From Candidatus Sulfotelmatobacter sp. (GTDB lineage Bacteria; Acidobacteriota; Terriglobia; Terriglobales; Acidobacteriaceae): a stretch of DNA of 44,009 bases. A program made the position numbers and the translations under genes. This document shows positions 1-8,728 of this stretch, one piece after another. The DNA is taken from positions 1-44,009 of the forward strand of contig JASHPH010000045.1 in NCBI GenBank assembly GCA_030038255.1, read 5' to 3'. The first letter of the stretch is position 1, and each line of letters starts with the position of its first letter. The notes under the pieces were generated by a model. The model had not been told where the DNA came from. It worked only from the letters and a program-made list of their open reading frames with translations, and did not search any database.

Positions 1-1
1 G

Positions 2-604
2 TCAAGCTTTCCTCGGTGGAACCGGAGAAGATGGGCAAGAGGATGATGAACGGGAGGATGATCGTTGGGATGACGATAGACGTGAGCCCGATTGACCTGA
101 CTTGGGTTGACCAGACTTCGCCAGCCTTGACCGAACGATTTCGCTGGAGGAATGATTCTTGGGATCGCCGACGATCTCGACGCGGCCCCCGCACTCCATC
201 ACCGTATCGCGCTCGGGAACCGACTCAGCCGTGTAGTCGGTCCCTTTTGCCTGAACATCCGGGCGAATCTCGCGGATGATCGCCCGCACATCAAGCTCGG
301 GAAAGATGACAACCGCATCCACGTCAGCCAGAGCGGCTACAATTTCCGCCCGTTCGTTCTCGGGTACGATTGGCCGCCCTTCGCCTTTCAGTGCGCGTAC
401 CGACTCATCGGAATTGATCGCGACCACAAGCTTCCCACCCAGCGCCTTCGCCCCGCGCAAATAGCGCACATGCCCCACATGAAGTAAGTCGAATGCGCCG
501 TTCGCTAGCGTGATACTTTCCGCCGCACGCCGCCACTCGGCCACGCGCTCGCGCAGTTCGCCGCGCCTGAGAATTTTTCTGTCTGTCTGCCTTTTGGTGT
601 GCAT
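2..604 (-). CDS. rfaE2: D-glycero-beta-D-manno-heptose 1-phosphate adenylyltransferase
   Basis: This cytoplasmic nucleotidyltransferase makes ADP-heptose from heptose 1-phosphate and ATP for the LPS inner core. The N-terminal half shows the cytidylyltransferase-like fold signature NGAFDLLHVGH (HxGH, H42-H45), and the KNHSSSEIV segment near residue 150 matches the second nucleotide-binding motif. It is the C-terminal half of bifunctional HldE encoded as a separate gene. Its ATG directly follows the TGA stop of the kinase gene with no spacer, so the two are probably translationally coupled. Family members are about 160 residues. Here residues about 163-200 form a Ser/Pro/Arg-rich low-complexity tail that looks unlike the enzyme and may be a disordered extension or a 3' frameshift. 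Function is confident; the tail is unexplained. Confidence 0.93.
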   Translation of the reverse strand: MHTKRQTDRKILRRGELRERVAEWRRAAESITLANGAFDLLHVGHVRYLRGAKALGGKLVVAINSDESVRALKGEGRPIVPENERAEIVAALADVDAVVIFPELDVRAIIREIRPDVQAKGTDYTAESVPERDTVMECGGRVEIVGDPKNHSSSEIVRSRLAKSGQPKSGQSGSRLSSSQRSSSRSSSSCPSSPVPPRKA

Positions 605-1678
605 TCAATGAGGCCGTGTGGCCGGCGGCGATTGCTCCAGCGCGCGCAGCAACTCGTCCCGCGAAACCGTCGCCGTGCCGCGTTTCATCACGACAATTCC
701 GCCCGCGTAGTTCGCCAGCTGCGCCGCTTCCTCCGTGGTCGCTCCAGCCGCGAGTGCCGCTGTGAAGGCCGCAATCACCGTGTCGCCCGCGCCGGTCACG
801 TCCGCTACCTGATCGGAACCGAAAATCGGAATGTCCACCGCCTTGTGCTTGCGGTCGAACGCCACCATGCCGTCGCGCCCCCGCGTGATCACCAGCGACT
901 CGAGCTTCATGCGCTGCATCACCTGCTCACCCGCTGCGACCAGTTTCTCCCAGTCCTGTCCGATGGAAACGCCGAGCGCCTGCTCGATCTCCGGTTCATT
1001 CGGCGTCGCCGCCGAGATGCCTACATACTGCAGCATGCGGTAGCGCGAATCCAGGACGATCGGCACCGAAAGCTTTCCCTTTTCCTCGAGCGCGCTCACA
1101 ATCGCCGGCGTCGCCGCGCCGTAGCCGTAGTCGGAAACTAGCAGGGCATCTGAGGCGTGCGCGTAATCTCGCGCCGCCAGATATAACTCGCGCGTCAGGT
1201 GCTGGTTCGGCGCTTCCGCCGGCTCGCGATCCACGCGCACCACCTGCTGCCGCGCCGTGTGCGTCATGCCAGCGAGAATGCGTGTTTTGGTGACGGTGGT
1301 GTAACTTTTATCCTTGAGCACGCCGCTGACGGCAATTCTCTTGTGCCGGAAATATTTCAGCAGCAACTTCCCCGGCTCATCGTCGCCCACAATGCCCACG
1401 GGCAGAACATTCACTCCCAGATCGGCCAGATTGTTGGCCGCGTTGGCGCCTCCGCCAGGGACGACCGTGCGTTCGCGGTGCTTCAGAATCAGCACCGGCG
1501 CCTCTCGCGATACGCGCGAGATCTCGCCGAAAATAAATTCGTCAGCCACGAGGTCCCCAAGCACCGTCACGGTGACGTTCGGAAACGACTCCACAATCTT
1601 CTTCAGCCGGTCGGCCTCTTTGGGATGCTTGGTCATCAATTTGCTCATGGCTGACGACGAATCTGCCCACCTACGCAC
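605..1678 (-). CDS. rfaE1: D-glycero-beta-D-manno-heptose-7-phosphate kinase
   Basis: A PfkB/ribokinase-family sugar kinase that phosphorylates heptose 7-phosphate at C1 in the ADP-heptose pathway. The N-terminal GGGANAANNLADLG segment (about residues 76-88) is the substrate-binding signature, and DVTGAGDT (292-300) is the ATP/anion-hole motif with D299 as the expected catalytic base. It is the N-terminal half of HldE as a stand-alone protein. The longest frame starts at a GTG (1676-1678), 9 nt after the lpxK stop. An ATG ten codons further in (1646-1648, MSKLMTKHPKE) is an equally good start and neither has a clear ribosome-binding site. It lies third in the waaA-lpxK-rfaE1-rfaE2 operon. Confidence 0.93.
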   Translation of the reverse strand: MRRWADSSSAMSKLMTKHPKEADRLKKIVESFPNVTVTVLGDLVADEFIFGEISRVSREAPVLILKHRERTVVPGGGANAANNLADLGVNVLPVGIVGDDEPGKLLLKYFRHKRIAVSGVLKDKSYTTVTKTRILAGMTHTARQQVVRVDREPAEAPNQHLTRELYLAARDYAHASDALLVSDYGYGAATPAIVSALEEKGKLSVPIVLDSRYRMLQYVGISAATPNEPEIEQALGVSIGQDWEKLVAAGEQVMQRMKLESLVITRGRDGMVAFDRKHKAVDIPIFGSDQVADVTGAGDTVIAAFTAALAAGATTEEAAQLANYAGGIVVMKRGTATVSRDELLRALEQSPPATRPH

Positions 1679-1687
1679 CCGATTTTC

Positions 1688-2632
1688 TCACGCTCCGCGC
1701 CTTCGTTCCGCGATCACACGCAGCATGGTATCCAGAGCGTTAGCGGCGTCGGCCAGCTCCATGCGCACGGGGACCACGGAAAGTGGCTCCAGCGCGGAGA
1801 GATGAGTTCCCAGATTGATTGCATCCTTCTCCGTAGTCACAAATCCGCCGGCCTCGCTTTTTTTCTTTAGCTCCAGCAGTTCGCCGATGTCTTTTTCCGA
1901 GTACGCATGGTGATCGCGATAGAACGCCTCGGCCGCCGGCTCAATATTGGTTGCGCGCAGCTGCAGCACGAAATTTTGCGGGCGCGCAATGCCACAAAAC
2001 ACCACCGGCCGTGGCGGCACATTCCGGGGCAGAATCCCACGCCGCACCCGCCACACCAGTTTTCCTTCGAGCGGAAACGATTCCGCCGTCGCGCCGCCGC
2101 TCAAAACCACCGCATCCGCTCTGCGCAGCGAGCGCACCGGCTCGCGCAGCCGCCCGGCGGGAAGCAGTTTGTCGGTCGCATCCTGCGGCGTCACCAGAAC
2201 AATGTCGAAATCCCGCGCCAGCGCGCGATGCTGAAATCCGTCGTCCAGCACATGCAGCTGCGGGCCAAATTTCCCTTCCGCAAACCGGCCCGCCTCGAAC
2301 CGATCCTCACCCACAATCACCGGCACCTCAAGTTTGCGCGCAATCAACAGCGGTTCATCACCGAACTGCTCGGGCAGTCCGCCGGGATCGACCAGCAGCA
2401 CGCCTTGGCTCGTGCGGCCATACCCTCGCGACAAAACATCAAACTTGATGCCGCGCGTCTTGAGCAACTCACCCAGCAACATCACAAACGGAGTCTTGCC
2501 CACGCCGCCCGCCGACAGATTGCCGACGCTGATTACACTTCCTTCGAGCCGGCCAGGCGGCCAGATTCCGCGATCATAGAGCTGGTTTCTCGCTCCGACC
2601 ACGGCGCCGTAAATGGCTGCGAGAGGATTCAA
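1688..2632 (-). CDS. lpxK: Tetraacyldisaccharide 4'-kinase
   Basis: LpxK phosphorylates the 4' position of the lipid A disaccharide at the inner face of the cytoplasmic membrane. The P-loop variant is visible near residues 36-48 (SVGNLSAGGVGKTP), as is the following DDGFQH motif (about residues 130-135), both characteristic of this family. Length (314 aa) is normal. Its start overlaps the end of waaA by 4 nt, so the two are coupled. With waaA and the heptose genes it forms a lipid A-Kdo-heptose assembly operon. Confidence 0.95.
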   Translation of the reverse strand: MNPLAAIYGAVVGARNQLYDRGIWPPGRLEGSVISVGNLSAGGVGKTPFVMLLGELLKTRGIKFDVLSRGYGRTSQGVLLVDPGGLPEQFGDEPLLIARKLEVPVIVGEDRFEAGRFAEGKFGPQLHVLDDGFQHRALARDFDIVLVTPQDATDKLLPAGRLREPVRSLRRADAVVLSGGATAESFPLEGKLVWRVRRGILPRNVPPRPVVFCGIARPQNFVLQLRATNIEPAAEAFYRDHHAYSEKDIGELLELKKKSEAGGFVTTEKDAINLGTHLSALEPLSVVPVRMELADAANALDTMLRVIAERRRGA

Positions 2633-3960
2633 TCGGTTTGTGCGGTTTGCACTGGGTCGCTCAGCTGCACATGCTCTTCCGTCAGCAAACTCTTCAGGGC
2701 CTCGAGCGTTCTCGACGTCGCGCCCGTCTGCGAGCGTATCGTCTCTGCCGCGCGCCGTCCCAGAGCACGACGTTCCTCATCGTCAGCAAGCAGCTGCATA
2801 AGAGTGAGCGGCAGTTCGGCCACGCTGACGATCCGCACAGCGTCGCGGCTCTGAAACAGACTCACGATGTCGCGAAAATTTTCCGTATGGTTGCCGACCA
2901 CGATCGCCACGCCGTGCTGCGCAGGTTCGATAATATTGTGCCCGCCCTGGGGCACCAGGCTCCCGCCCACAAAAGCAACGTCCGCCAACGCGTAGAGTGC
3001 CGCCAGCTCGCCAATGGAGTCCAGCAGCAGCACTGAACCCGCGAGCGGCTCGCCCGCCCAATGCGAGCGACGATAGCAGCGAATCACCAACTGCTCGACC
3101 AGTGCCGCGACCTGGTCGAAGCGCTCGGGATGGCGCGGCGCCAGAATCATCACCGCCCGCGGATGCCCCACGCGCACATTCTCGAACGCGCGCAGCAAAG
3201 GCGGTTCCTCATCCTCGACCGTGCTGCCGCACACCAGCACCGGCCCCACTCCCTCGGCCGCAAGCGCACGCCGCAGGCTCTCCACGATTGCGGGCGGCTC
3301 TGCCGGACTCAGGTCGAACTTCAGATTACCCGTAACTTGCACTCGCTCCGCGTCCGCCCCAATCGACTCCAGCCGCGTGCGGTCCTCCTCCGTCTGCGCC
3401 AGAAACAGGTCAATGTGTCGTAGCACTCCGCGCAGCGCCCAGCGAAAACGCCGGTAGTTGGGCCACGAACGATCCGAGATACGCGCGTTCACCACCGCAA
3501 TGCGCGCGCCGCTCGCATGCACCAGCCGCAGCAAATTGGGCCAGAACTCGGTCTCAGCCAACACGACCAACTCCGGCTGCAAAGCTTGCAGATAAGGCCG
3601 GATCGTCAATGCGAAGTCCACCGGAAAGTAAAACACGTTCTGAGCGCCAAAGCGCTTCGCGGCCAGCGCCTGGCCCGTATCGGTCGTGGTGCTGACGACC
3701 GCGCGATGCCGTGGAAGGCTCCGCCGCATCTCCTCAACCAAACGGCTCACCGCCAGCACTTCCCCAACCGATACGGCATGAATCCAGATCACGCGCTGCG
3801 CCGCAGTCCCACCCTGCGCCAGGATTCGCGCCGGAACCTTCCCCATACGTTCCGCAAAACCGGCATGGTACTTGCCATGGCGAACAATCTGGTAGAGCCA
3901 GTACGGCAGCCCCAGCAGCATCACCACCGCGAGCGCAAAACTGTAGAGAAAGTAGCTCAA
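2629..3960 (-). CDS. waaA: 3-deoxy-D-manno-octulosonic acid (Kdo) transferase
   Basis: WaaA (KdtA) adds Kdo to the lipid A precursor. The protein has an N-terminal membrane anchor (residues about 3-22), then the family signature IWIHAVSVGEV near residue 58, and a GT-B C-terminal donor-binding half with the HNIIEPAQHG motif. Length of 443 aa is typical. The start is TTG (3958-3960), because no ATG or GTG lies upstream in frame before the anchor. A TAGAAT -10-like hexamer (minus strand, 3969-3974) sits only 8 nt before it. It is the first gene of the LPS operon and is divergent from the gene at 4020. Confidence 0.94.
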   Translation of the reverse strand: MSYFLYSFALAVVMLLGLPYWLYQIVRHGKYHAGFAERMGKVPARILAQGGTAAQRVIWIHAVSVGEVLAVSRLVEEMRRSLPRHRAVVSTTTDTGQALAAKRFGAQNVFYFPVDFALTIRPYLQALQPELVVLAETEFWPNLLRLVHASGARIAVVNARISDRSWPNYRRFRWALRGVLRHIDLFLAQTEEDRTRLESIGADAERVQVTGNLKFDLSPAEPPAIVESLRRALAAEGVGPVLVCGSTVEDEEPPLLRAFENVRVGHPRAVMILAPRHPERFDQVAALVEQLVIRCYRRSHWAGEPLAGSVLLLDSIGELAALYALADVAFVGGSLVPQGGHNIIEPAQHGVAIVVGNHTENFRDIVSLFQSRDAVRIVSVAELPLTLMQLLADDEERRALGRRAAETIRSQTGATSRTLEALKSLLTEEHVQLSDPVQTAQTD

Positions 3961-4019
3961 GCTGAGCCATTCTAAACCGCCGCTCGGCGACCCGAGCGTC
4001 CGCCTCTTATAATCACGTC
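3961..4019. promoter_or_regulatory. Divergent promoter region between waaA and a secreted protein
   Basis: Within 59 nt there are two outward-facing -10 hexamers. TAGAAT (minus strand, 3969-3974) lies 8 nt before the waaA TTG. TATAAT (plus strand, 4008-4013) lies exactly 6 nt before the ATG at 4020. Neither has a recognisable -35. The short spacing implies leaderless or nearly leaderless transcripts on both sides; this is inference from spacing. Confidence 0.5.
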
Positions 4020-4673
4020 ATGCGGTCATTCAGAAGTACATACGCGATCACGTGCGCTCTCTGCTTGGCTTTATCAACGCCGCTTCTTCTCCTGGCGAAA
4101 ACGTTCGTAAAGCCCGTCGCGCACCCGGCCAGCACCTACCCGGCGCACGACAGCCACAGCGACGAGAAGGTCGCCATCGCCGCCGACCCCTATGACACGC
4201 CGGAAAAAGCGAAGGTCTTCTCCATGGACTTCCCGCAATACGGCTTCCTGCCGGTTTTCTTCGTCGTCACCAACGATGGCGATCGTCCTATTTCCATCGC
4301 GAACATGGAAATCACGCTAATCACGCGCAATCATTCCAAGCTTACGCCGACTTCCTCTGACGACATCTACCGTCGCCTGTCCAATCCTCAGGCCAACACG
4401 CATCCCACGCCGTTTCCCATTCCCCACAAGAAGGCGAAAGGCACGGTCAGCCAGAAAGACATGGATGAGATCGAATCCGCGCAATTCGCCGCCCGCGCCG
4501 TCGAGCCGCACACCACGCAGTCCGGATTCCTGTTCTTCGATGTGGGCGGCATCTCGGAGCCCTTGGCGGATGCCAATCTCGACGTGACCGGCGTCGCCGA
4601 TGCCAACGGACACGAACTGTTGTTCTTCGAGATTCCAATGCAGAAATACCTGAGCGCGCAATCGAAACCGTGA
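4020..4673 (+). CDS. Secreted protein of unknown function
   Basis: A 217-residue protein with a clear signal peptide (MRSFRSTYAITCALCLALSTPLLLLA) and no further membrane segments, so probably periplasmic. The mature part holds an extracellular beta-sandwich-like stretch around residues 75-105 (PVFFVVTNDGDRPISIANMEI), similar in style to domains that modify proteins or bind ligands outside the cytoplasm, then a His/Pro/Lys-rich middle. I do not recognise a named family. A consensus TATAAT ends 6 nt before the ATG with no Shine-Dalgarno sequence, suggesting a leaderless mRNA. It is followed by a hairpin and gatB in the same direction. Confidence 0.8.
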   Translation: MRSFRSTYAITCALCLALSTPLLLLAKTFVKPVAHPASTYPAHDSHSDEKVAIAADPYDTPEKAKVFSMDFPQYGFLPVFFVVTNDGDRPISIANMEITLITRNHSKLTPTSSDDIYRRLSNPQANTHPTPFPIPHKKAKGTVSQKDMDEIESAQFAARAVEPHTTQSGFLFFDVGGISEPLADANLDVTGVADANGHELLFFEIPMQKYLSAQSKP

Positions 4674-4689
4674 CGGAGGCGTGCGGTTG

Positions 4690-4725
4690 CCCCACCTGTG
4701 TCGCGTTCTTTGCGACAGGGTGGGG
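4690..4725. repeat. Intergenic hairpin before gatB
   Basis: CCCCACC and GGTGGGG arms with an inner GTCGC/GCGAC pairing form a stem of about 12 bp around a TTCTT-type loop. There is no T-tract, so it is more like a palindromic repeat than an intrinsic terminator. It resembles the hairpin at 38014-38046, which also has CCCCAC and GGGG ends. Confidence 0.55.
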
Positions 4726-4773
4726 ATTTCGCCGCCATGACCACAGAAATCGGCGTTTATAATCTGTACTTCC

Positions 4774-6282
4774 ATGGCCACGACTGCCCAAACTTCCGTC
4801 GCTGCCCACCCGAGGTTCGAACCCGTCATCGGGCTGGAAGTCCACGTTCAGTTGCTGACCGCGAGCAAAATCTTCTGCTCCTGCTCAACTCGCTTCGGCG
4901 CGCCGCCGAACACCAATGTCTGCCCGGTCTGCCTCGGCATGCCCGGCGCTTTGCCCGTGCTCAACAGGAAGGCCGTCGAGTTCGCGACTCTGGCGGCCAT
5001 GGTGCTGAACTGCCGCATCAACGAAACTTCCATCTTCGCGCGCAAGAATTATTTCTATCCTGACCTGCCCAAGGGATACCAGATTTCCCAGTACGACAAG
5101 CCCCTAGCCGAGCACGGCTACATCGAGATTCCGGCCGGCGGAGCCGGCACAAGCGCCGGCAGCAACGGCGGTAAACAGAAAAAGAAAATCGGCATCACCC
5201 GCGTGCACATGGAAGAAGACGCCGGCAAGAGCCTGCACGAAGGCTTCCCCGACTCCGACGAGAAAACCGCCATCGATCTCAACCGCACCGGCGTGCCCCT
5301 GGTCGAAATCGTCAGCGAGCCCGACATCGCCTCGCCCGACGAAGCCTACGAATACCTGACACGGCTGAAGGAAATCATCCTCTACACCGGCGTCAGCGAC
5401 TGCAACATGGAGGAAGGGTCGCTGCGTTGCGACGCCAACGTCAGCGTGCGGCCGCGCGGGCAGAACGAATTGGGCACCAAGACGGAAATAAAGAATGTCA
5501 ATTCCTTCCGCTTCATTCGCGAAGCGTTGGAATATGAAATCGGCCGCCAGATTGACGTCATCGAATCCGGCGGCAAGATCACGCAGGAAACCCGCCTCTA
5601 CAACGCGAACGAAGGCAAAACCTACGGCATGCGTTCAAAAGAGCAGGCTCACGATTATCGCTACTTCCCAGAGCCGGACCTGCTCCCGCTTGTAGTCGAT
5701 GAAAAGTGGCGCGCCGAAATCGCCCGCGCTTTGCCCGAACTGCCCGAGGCCCGCCGCGCCCGCATGGTCAAAGACTATGGCATCACCGAATACGACGCGC
5801 AGGTGCTGACCGTGTCGAAATCGCTGGCCGATCAATTCGAAGAAGCAGCCAAGGCGGCGAAGAATCCCAAGCGCGTCGCCAACCTGGTGCAGGGCGAATT
5901 GATGGGCCGCCTCAAGGCGAAAGGCATCGCGATCGAGCAGTCGCCGATCTCCATGCGCGGCGTGGCCGCTTCCGCCGATCTGGTCGAGTCCGGCACAATC
6001 TCGGGCAAGATGCTCAAGGACCTCTACGACCTGTCCTTCGAGCGCTCAAAAGATTTCCCAGTCGTCTATGAAGAAGAAGGCCGCCCACAGCAATCCACCG
6101 ACACGTCCACGCTCGAGAAGATCATCGATGAAATTCTCGCCGCCAATCCCAAGCAACTCGAGCAATACCGCACCGGCAAGAAAACCATGCTCGGCTTTTT
6201 CGTCGGCCAGGTCATGAAAGCGTCCAAAGGCCAGGCCAGCCCGCAGCTTGTCAACGAGTTGCTGACCAAGAAGCTGGGATAG
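4774..6282 (+). CDS. gatB: Aspartyl/glutamyl-tRNA amidotransferase subunit B
   Basis: GatB is the kinase/tRNA-binding subunit of GatCAB, which converts Glu-tRNA(Gln) and Asp-tRNA(Asn) to the amidated forms in the cytoplasm. IGLEVHVQL (about residues 19-27) and the Cys-rich [12 protein letters not shown]...CPVCLGMPG stretch match the zinc-containing cradle domain. The C-terminal YqeY-like tail is present (…[21 protein letters not shown]). Length 502 aa includes a Gly-rich insert near residues 120-135 ([18 protein letters not shown]). A TATAAT at 4758-4763 sits 10 nt before the ATG with no Shine-Dalgarno, so the leader is very short. gatA and gatC are not in the window. Confidence 0.96.
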   Translation: MATTAQTSVAAHPRFEPVIGLEVHVQLLTASKIFCSCSTRFGAPPNTNVCPVCLGMPGALPVLNRKAVEFATLAAMVLNCRINETSIFARKNYFYPDLPKGYQISQYDKPLAEHGYIEIPAGGAGTSAGSNGGKQKKKIGITRVHMEEDAGKSLHEGFPDSDEKTAIDLNRTGVPLVEIVSEPDIASPDEAYEYLTRLKEIILYTGVSDCNMEEGSLRCDANVSVRPRGQNELGTKTEIKNVNSFRFIREALEYEIGRQIDVIESGGKITQETRLYNANEGKTYGMRSKEQAHDYRYFPEPDLLPLVVDEKWRAEIARALPELPEARRARMVKDYGITEYDAQVLTVSKSLADQFEEAAKAAKNPKRVANLVQGELMGRLKAKGIAIEQSPISMRGVAASADLVESGTISGKMLKDLYDLSFERSKDFPVVYEEEGRPQQSTDTSTLEKIIDEILAANPKQLEQYRTGKKTMLGFFVGQVMKASKGQASPQLVNELLTKKLG

Positions 6283-6298
6283 ACCTGGATTGTGTGGC

Positions 6299-6317
6299 AC
6301 CGGGTCTTCGACCCGGT
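6299..6317. repeat. Palindrome after gatB (family D)
   Basis: A perfect hairpin with 8-bp arms, ACCGGGTC-TTC-GACCCGGT, 16 nt after the gatB stop and preceded by GTGTGG. The same GTGTGG...CCGGGTC design recurs at 7084-7116. It may act as a weak transcription stop or RNA-stabilising element; no T-tract follows. Confidence 0.6.
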
Positions 6318-6418
6318 CGGGCGGCTCGCAGGGCCGCTGTCACGTTGCAAGTACATGCCCAACCCATGACTTCAGTCATCTGATCCAGGCTTGGTCCGCG
6401 CGCTACGATGACCTTGTC

Positions 6419-7078
6419 ATGAAGCTCAAGCTCGATCGCATCATCAGCATCGCAACGCTGGTGTCATCGCTGGTGGCCATCGTTCTCGTGCTGAAGAAGC
6501 CTGCGCCGGTCGCGCAGCCGCAGGCTCCTCGCGCCATCGCGGAACACGCTCACTCGTTCGAGCAGAAGATGGCGCAATTCGATCAGGAAACGCAGCAATC
6601 GGCACCGAGCGACGCGTCTCCAGCGCAGTCTTCGCAAACGCCCGCCCAGCCCGGCTCGGCCGCGTCGCCCAAGGCCGAAATCCGCATCAATTCCGACGAA
6701 ATCAGCGCCGTGCTCGCACAAACGCTCGGCACAGCCGGAACTTCCGGCCTTACTCCCGACTCCAACGTCGGCAGCGGCGCTCCCAACATCAAAGATCAGC
6801 AGATCAGCTTCGACGGCGACGTGGTCCACGGCCAGTTCCTCACCGAAATCGCCGGCAAAGACGTCTGGATCACAATCTCCGGCCATATCGGAGAAAAAGA
6901 CGGCTACGCCACGTTCGATCCGACCGAGTTCAAAGTCGGAGATCTGAGCGTTCCCGTCTCCCTCGTAAATCCCGCATTGCAGAAGAAATTGTCAGAAGAG
7001 CGCGACCGCCTCAAGCTTCCCGACAATGTTGGCAGTGTAAAAGTGGAAAACGGCCAGCTCGTCATGCAGGAGAAATAG
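6419..7078 (+). CDS. Membrane-anchored protein of unknown function
   Basis: About 219 residues starting at the ATG at 6419 (MKLKLDRIISIATLVSSLVAIVLVLKK). The longer frame upstream is built from repeat sequence and is not used here. One N-terminal membrane segment (about residues 8-24) is followed by a Pro/Gln/Ser/Ala-rich linker. A compact C-terminal domain (about 75-219, beginning EIRINSDEISAVLAQTLG) has many beta-strand-like segments, including QISFDGDVVHGQFLTEIAGKD. The layout suggests a periplasmic domain tethered to the inner membrane. Similar anchored proteins are common in Acidobacteriota, but I cannot name a function. It is flanked on both sides by copies of the family D palindrome. 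Confidence 0.75.
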   Translation: MKLKLDRIISIATLVSSLVAIVLVLKKPAPVAQPQAPRAIAEHAHSFEQKMAQFDQETQQSAPSDASPAQSSQTPAQPGSAASPKAEIRINSDEISAVLAQTLGTAGTSGLTPDSNVGSGAPNIKDQQISFDGDVVHGQFLTEIAGKDVWITISGHIGEKDGYATFDPTEFKVGDLSVPVSLVNPALQKKLSEERDRLKLPDNVGSVKVENGQLVMQEK

Positions 7079-7083
7079 AGACG

Positions 7084-7116
7084 GTGTGGAACCGGGTCAG
7101 AGACCCAGTCCCACAC
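7084..7116. repeat. Palindrome between convergent genes (family D)
   Basis: GTGTGG...GGGTC-AGA-GACCC...CCACAC, a two-part inverted repeat lying between the stop at 7078 and the end of the convergent glycosidase gene at 7132. It shares the GTGTGG and CCGGGTC blocks with 6293-6317. It probably serves as a bidirectional end-of-transcript structure. Confidence 0.6.
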
Positions 7117-7131
7117 AATCAAAATCGCCAT

Positions 7132-8652
7132 TTACGGCGAGACAACCCGATTCTCCGCCGCCACCCTCGCATACCATCGCCCTGAGTCCTTGATGGTCCG
7201 CTGCTGCGTCTTGAAATCGGTGTACGCCAAACCGAAGCGCTGGCTGAATCCCTCCGCCCATTCAAAGTTGTCCATCAACGTCCACGCATGATAGCCGCGG
7301 ACATCAGCTCCCTCCGCAATCGAGCGCGCCAGCGCCAACAGATACTCACGATGATAGGCAACGCGGCGCGAGTCGCGAATCGCGCCGCTCGCATCCGGCC
7401 CGTCGTTGTAAGCGCAGCCGCTCTCGGTGATTTCGATGGCTGGCCGGTTGTAGTCGCGCGTGATGCGCATAACCATGTCGTATAGCGCTTTCGGCCAGAC
7501 CTCCCAGCCGAGATCGGTCTTCGGACCCTCATGCCCGCCCTCCATCTTCACTGGAAACAGCCAGTCTTGCGCGTGAGCCGCGCGCTCCATCGCGCTCGGC
7601 GCCGATGCGATCGTGCGGTAGTACAAATTGATTCCGATGAAGTCCAGCGGGGCGCGCGTTTTCTCCATGTCGCCCGATTTCACGCCCATAGCCGTCTCTG
7701 GCAAGAACGTCAGCGCCTCAGGATACCGCCCGCGCAGCGCCGGCTCCAGAAACCACGTATTCGTAATGGCGTGCGCGCGCTCTGCCGCCAACTTGTCGTC
7801 GTCGGAATCGCCGGCCGGCTCGCACGGCGACATGCTGAATGCCGTGCCCACGCGCGCCGTCGGCCGCGCCGCCTTCAGCGCACGGAACCCCTCGCCCTGC
7901 GCTAGGTTCACCACGTGCGTGGCCCGCAGGAAATCGAGCAGGCTCTTACGCCCCGGCGCGTGCGTGCCCTCCATATATCCCAGATCGACGAACGCCGCCG
8001 GCTCGTTGAAAAGAATCCAGTCCGAGACGCGGTCGCCCAAACTCTGGGCCACCAACTGCACATAGTCAGCATAGCGGCCCACGGTGTCGCGATTGGTCCA
8101 TCCGCCCGCTTCGTCGAGCAACTGCGGCAGGTCCCAGTGATAGATCGTCACCAACGGCCGAATATGCGCTTCCAGCAGCCCATCCACCACCCGGCTGTAA
8201 TAATCAAGTCCCTTGGAGTTCGGCGCACCCGTGCCCGATGGTTGAATGCGCGGCCAGGAAATCGAGAACCGGTAGCTGTTCAAATTCATCGCCCGCATCA
8301 GTGCCAGGTCTTCGCGCCAGCGATGATACGAATCGCAGGCGACATCCCCCGTGTCGCCGTTCTTGATCTTGCCCGGCGTGTGGGCAAAGCGGTCCCAGAT
8401 CGATTCGCCTTTCCCGTCTTCGTTCCATGCTCCTTCAATCTGATACGCCGCCGTCGCCGTGCCCCAGAAAAATCCCTTGGGAAACGTGGCGTGGTCGCCG
8501 GAACTTCCACCGTAGAACTTTCGAGCCGTCGCCGCCGCGGCCGTCGTCGCCTTCGAAGACTTGCTGCAGGCCGAAAAAAGAATTCCCGGGAGACCGGCGG
8601 CAGCGCCAGCTCCGAGAACTGATTGCACAAACTTGCGGCGTGTCAGACGCAA
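7132..8652 (-). CDS. Tat-exported GH1 family beta-glucosidase lipoprotein
   Basis: A glycoside hydrolase family 1 enzyme, a retaining beta-glycosidase. The acid/base is E217 in FNEP, the nucleophile is E410 in ITESG (usual form TENG), and WGTATAAYQIEGA (about 63-75) is the family start signature. The N-terminus MRLTRRKFVQ... carries a twin-arginine motif. Its hydrophobic stretch ends in a possible lipobox LFSAC (Cys29), so the folded enzyme is probably exported by Tat and anchored as a lipoprotein. That is less common than cytoplasmic GH1. The start codon is TTG with an AGGAG 13 nt upstream. Substrate cannot be told from the sequence, but breakdown of plant beta-glucosides is likely. Confidence 0.92.
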   Translation of the reverse strand: MRLTRRKFVQSVLGAGAAAGLPGILFSACSKSSKATTAAAATARKFYGGSSGDHATFPKGFFWGTATAAYQIEGAWNEDGKGESIWDRFAHTPGKIKNGDTGDVACDSYHRWREDLALMRAMNLNSYRFSISWPRIQPSGTGAPNSKGLDYYSRVVDGLLEAHIRPLVTIYHWDLPQLLDEAGGWTNRDTVGRYADYVQLVAQSLGDRVSDWILFNEPAAFVDLGYMEGTHAPGRKSLLDFLRATHVVNLAQGEGFRALKAARPTARVGTAFSMSPCEPAGDSDDDKLAAERAHAITNTWFLEPALRGRYPEALTFLPETAMGVKSGDMEKTRAPLDFIGINLYYRTIASAPSAMERAAHAQDWLFPVKMEGGHEGPKTDLGWEVWPKALYDMVMRITRDYNRPAIEITESGCAYNDGPDASGAIRDSRRVAYHREYLLALARSIAEGADVRGYHAWTLMDNFEWAEGFSQRFGLAYTDFKTQQRTIKDSGRWYARVAAENRVVSP

Positions 8653-8728
8653 AAAGAAACTTGGGCTCCTTCAGAAAGTACGGAGCGACGCTCCACTTAG
8701 CTCGTTGAATCGCGACTCGCCCAACTGT

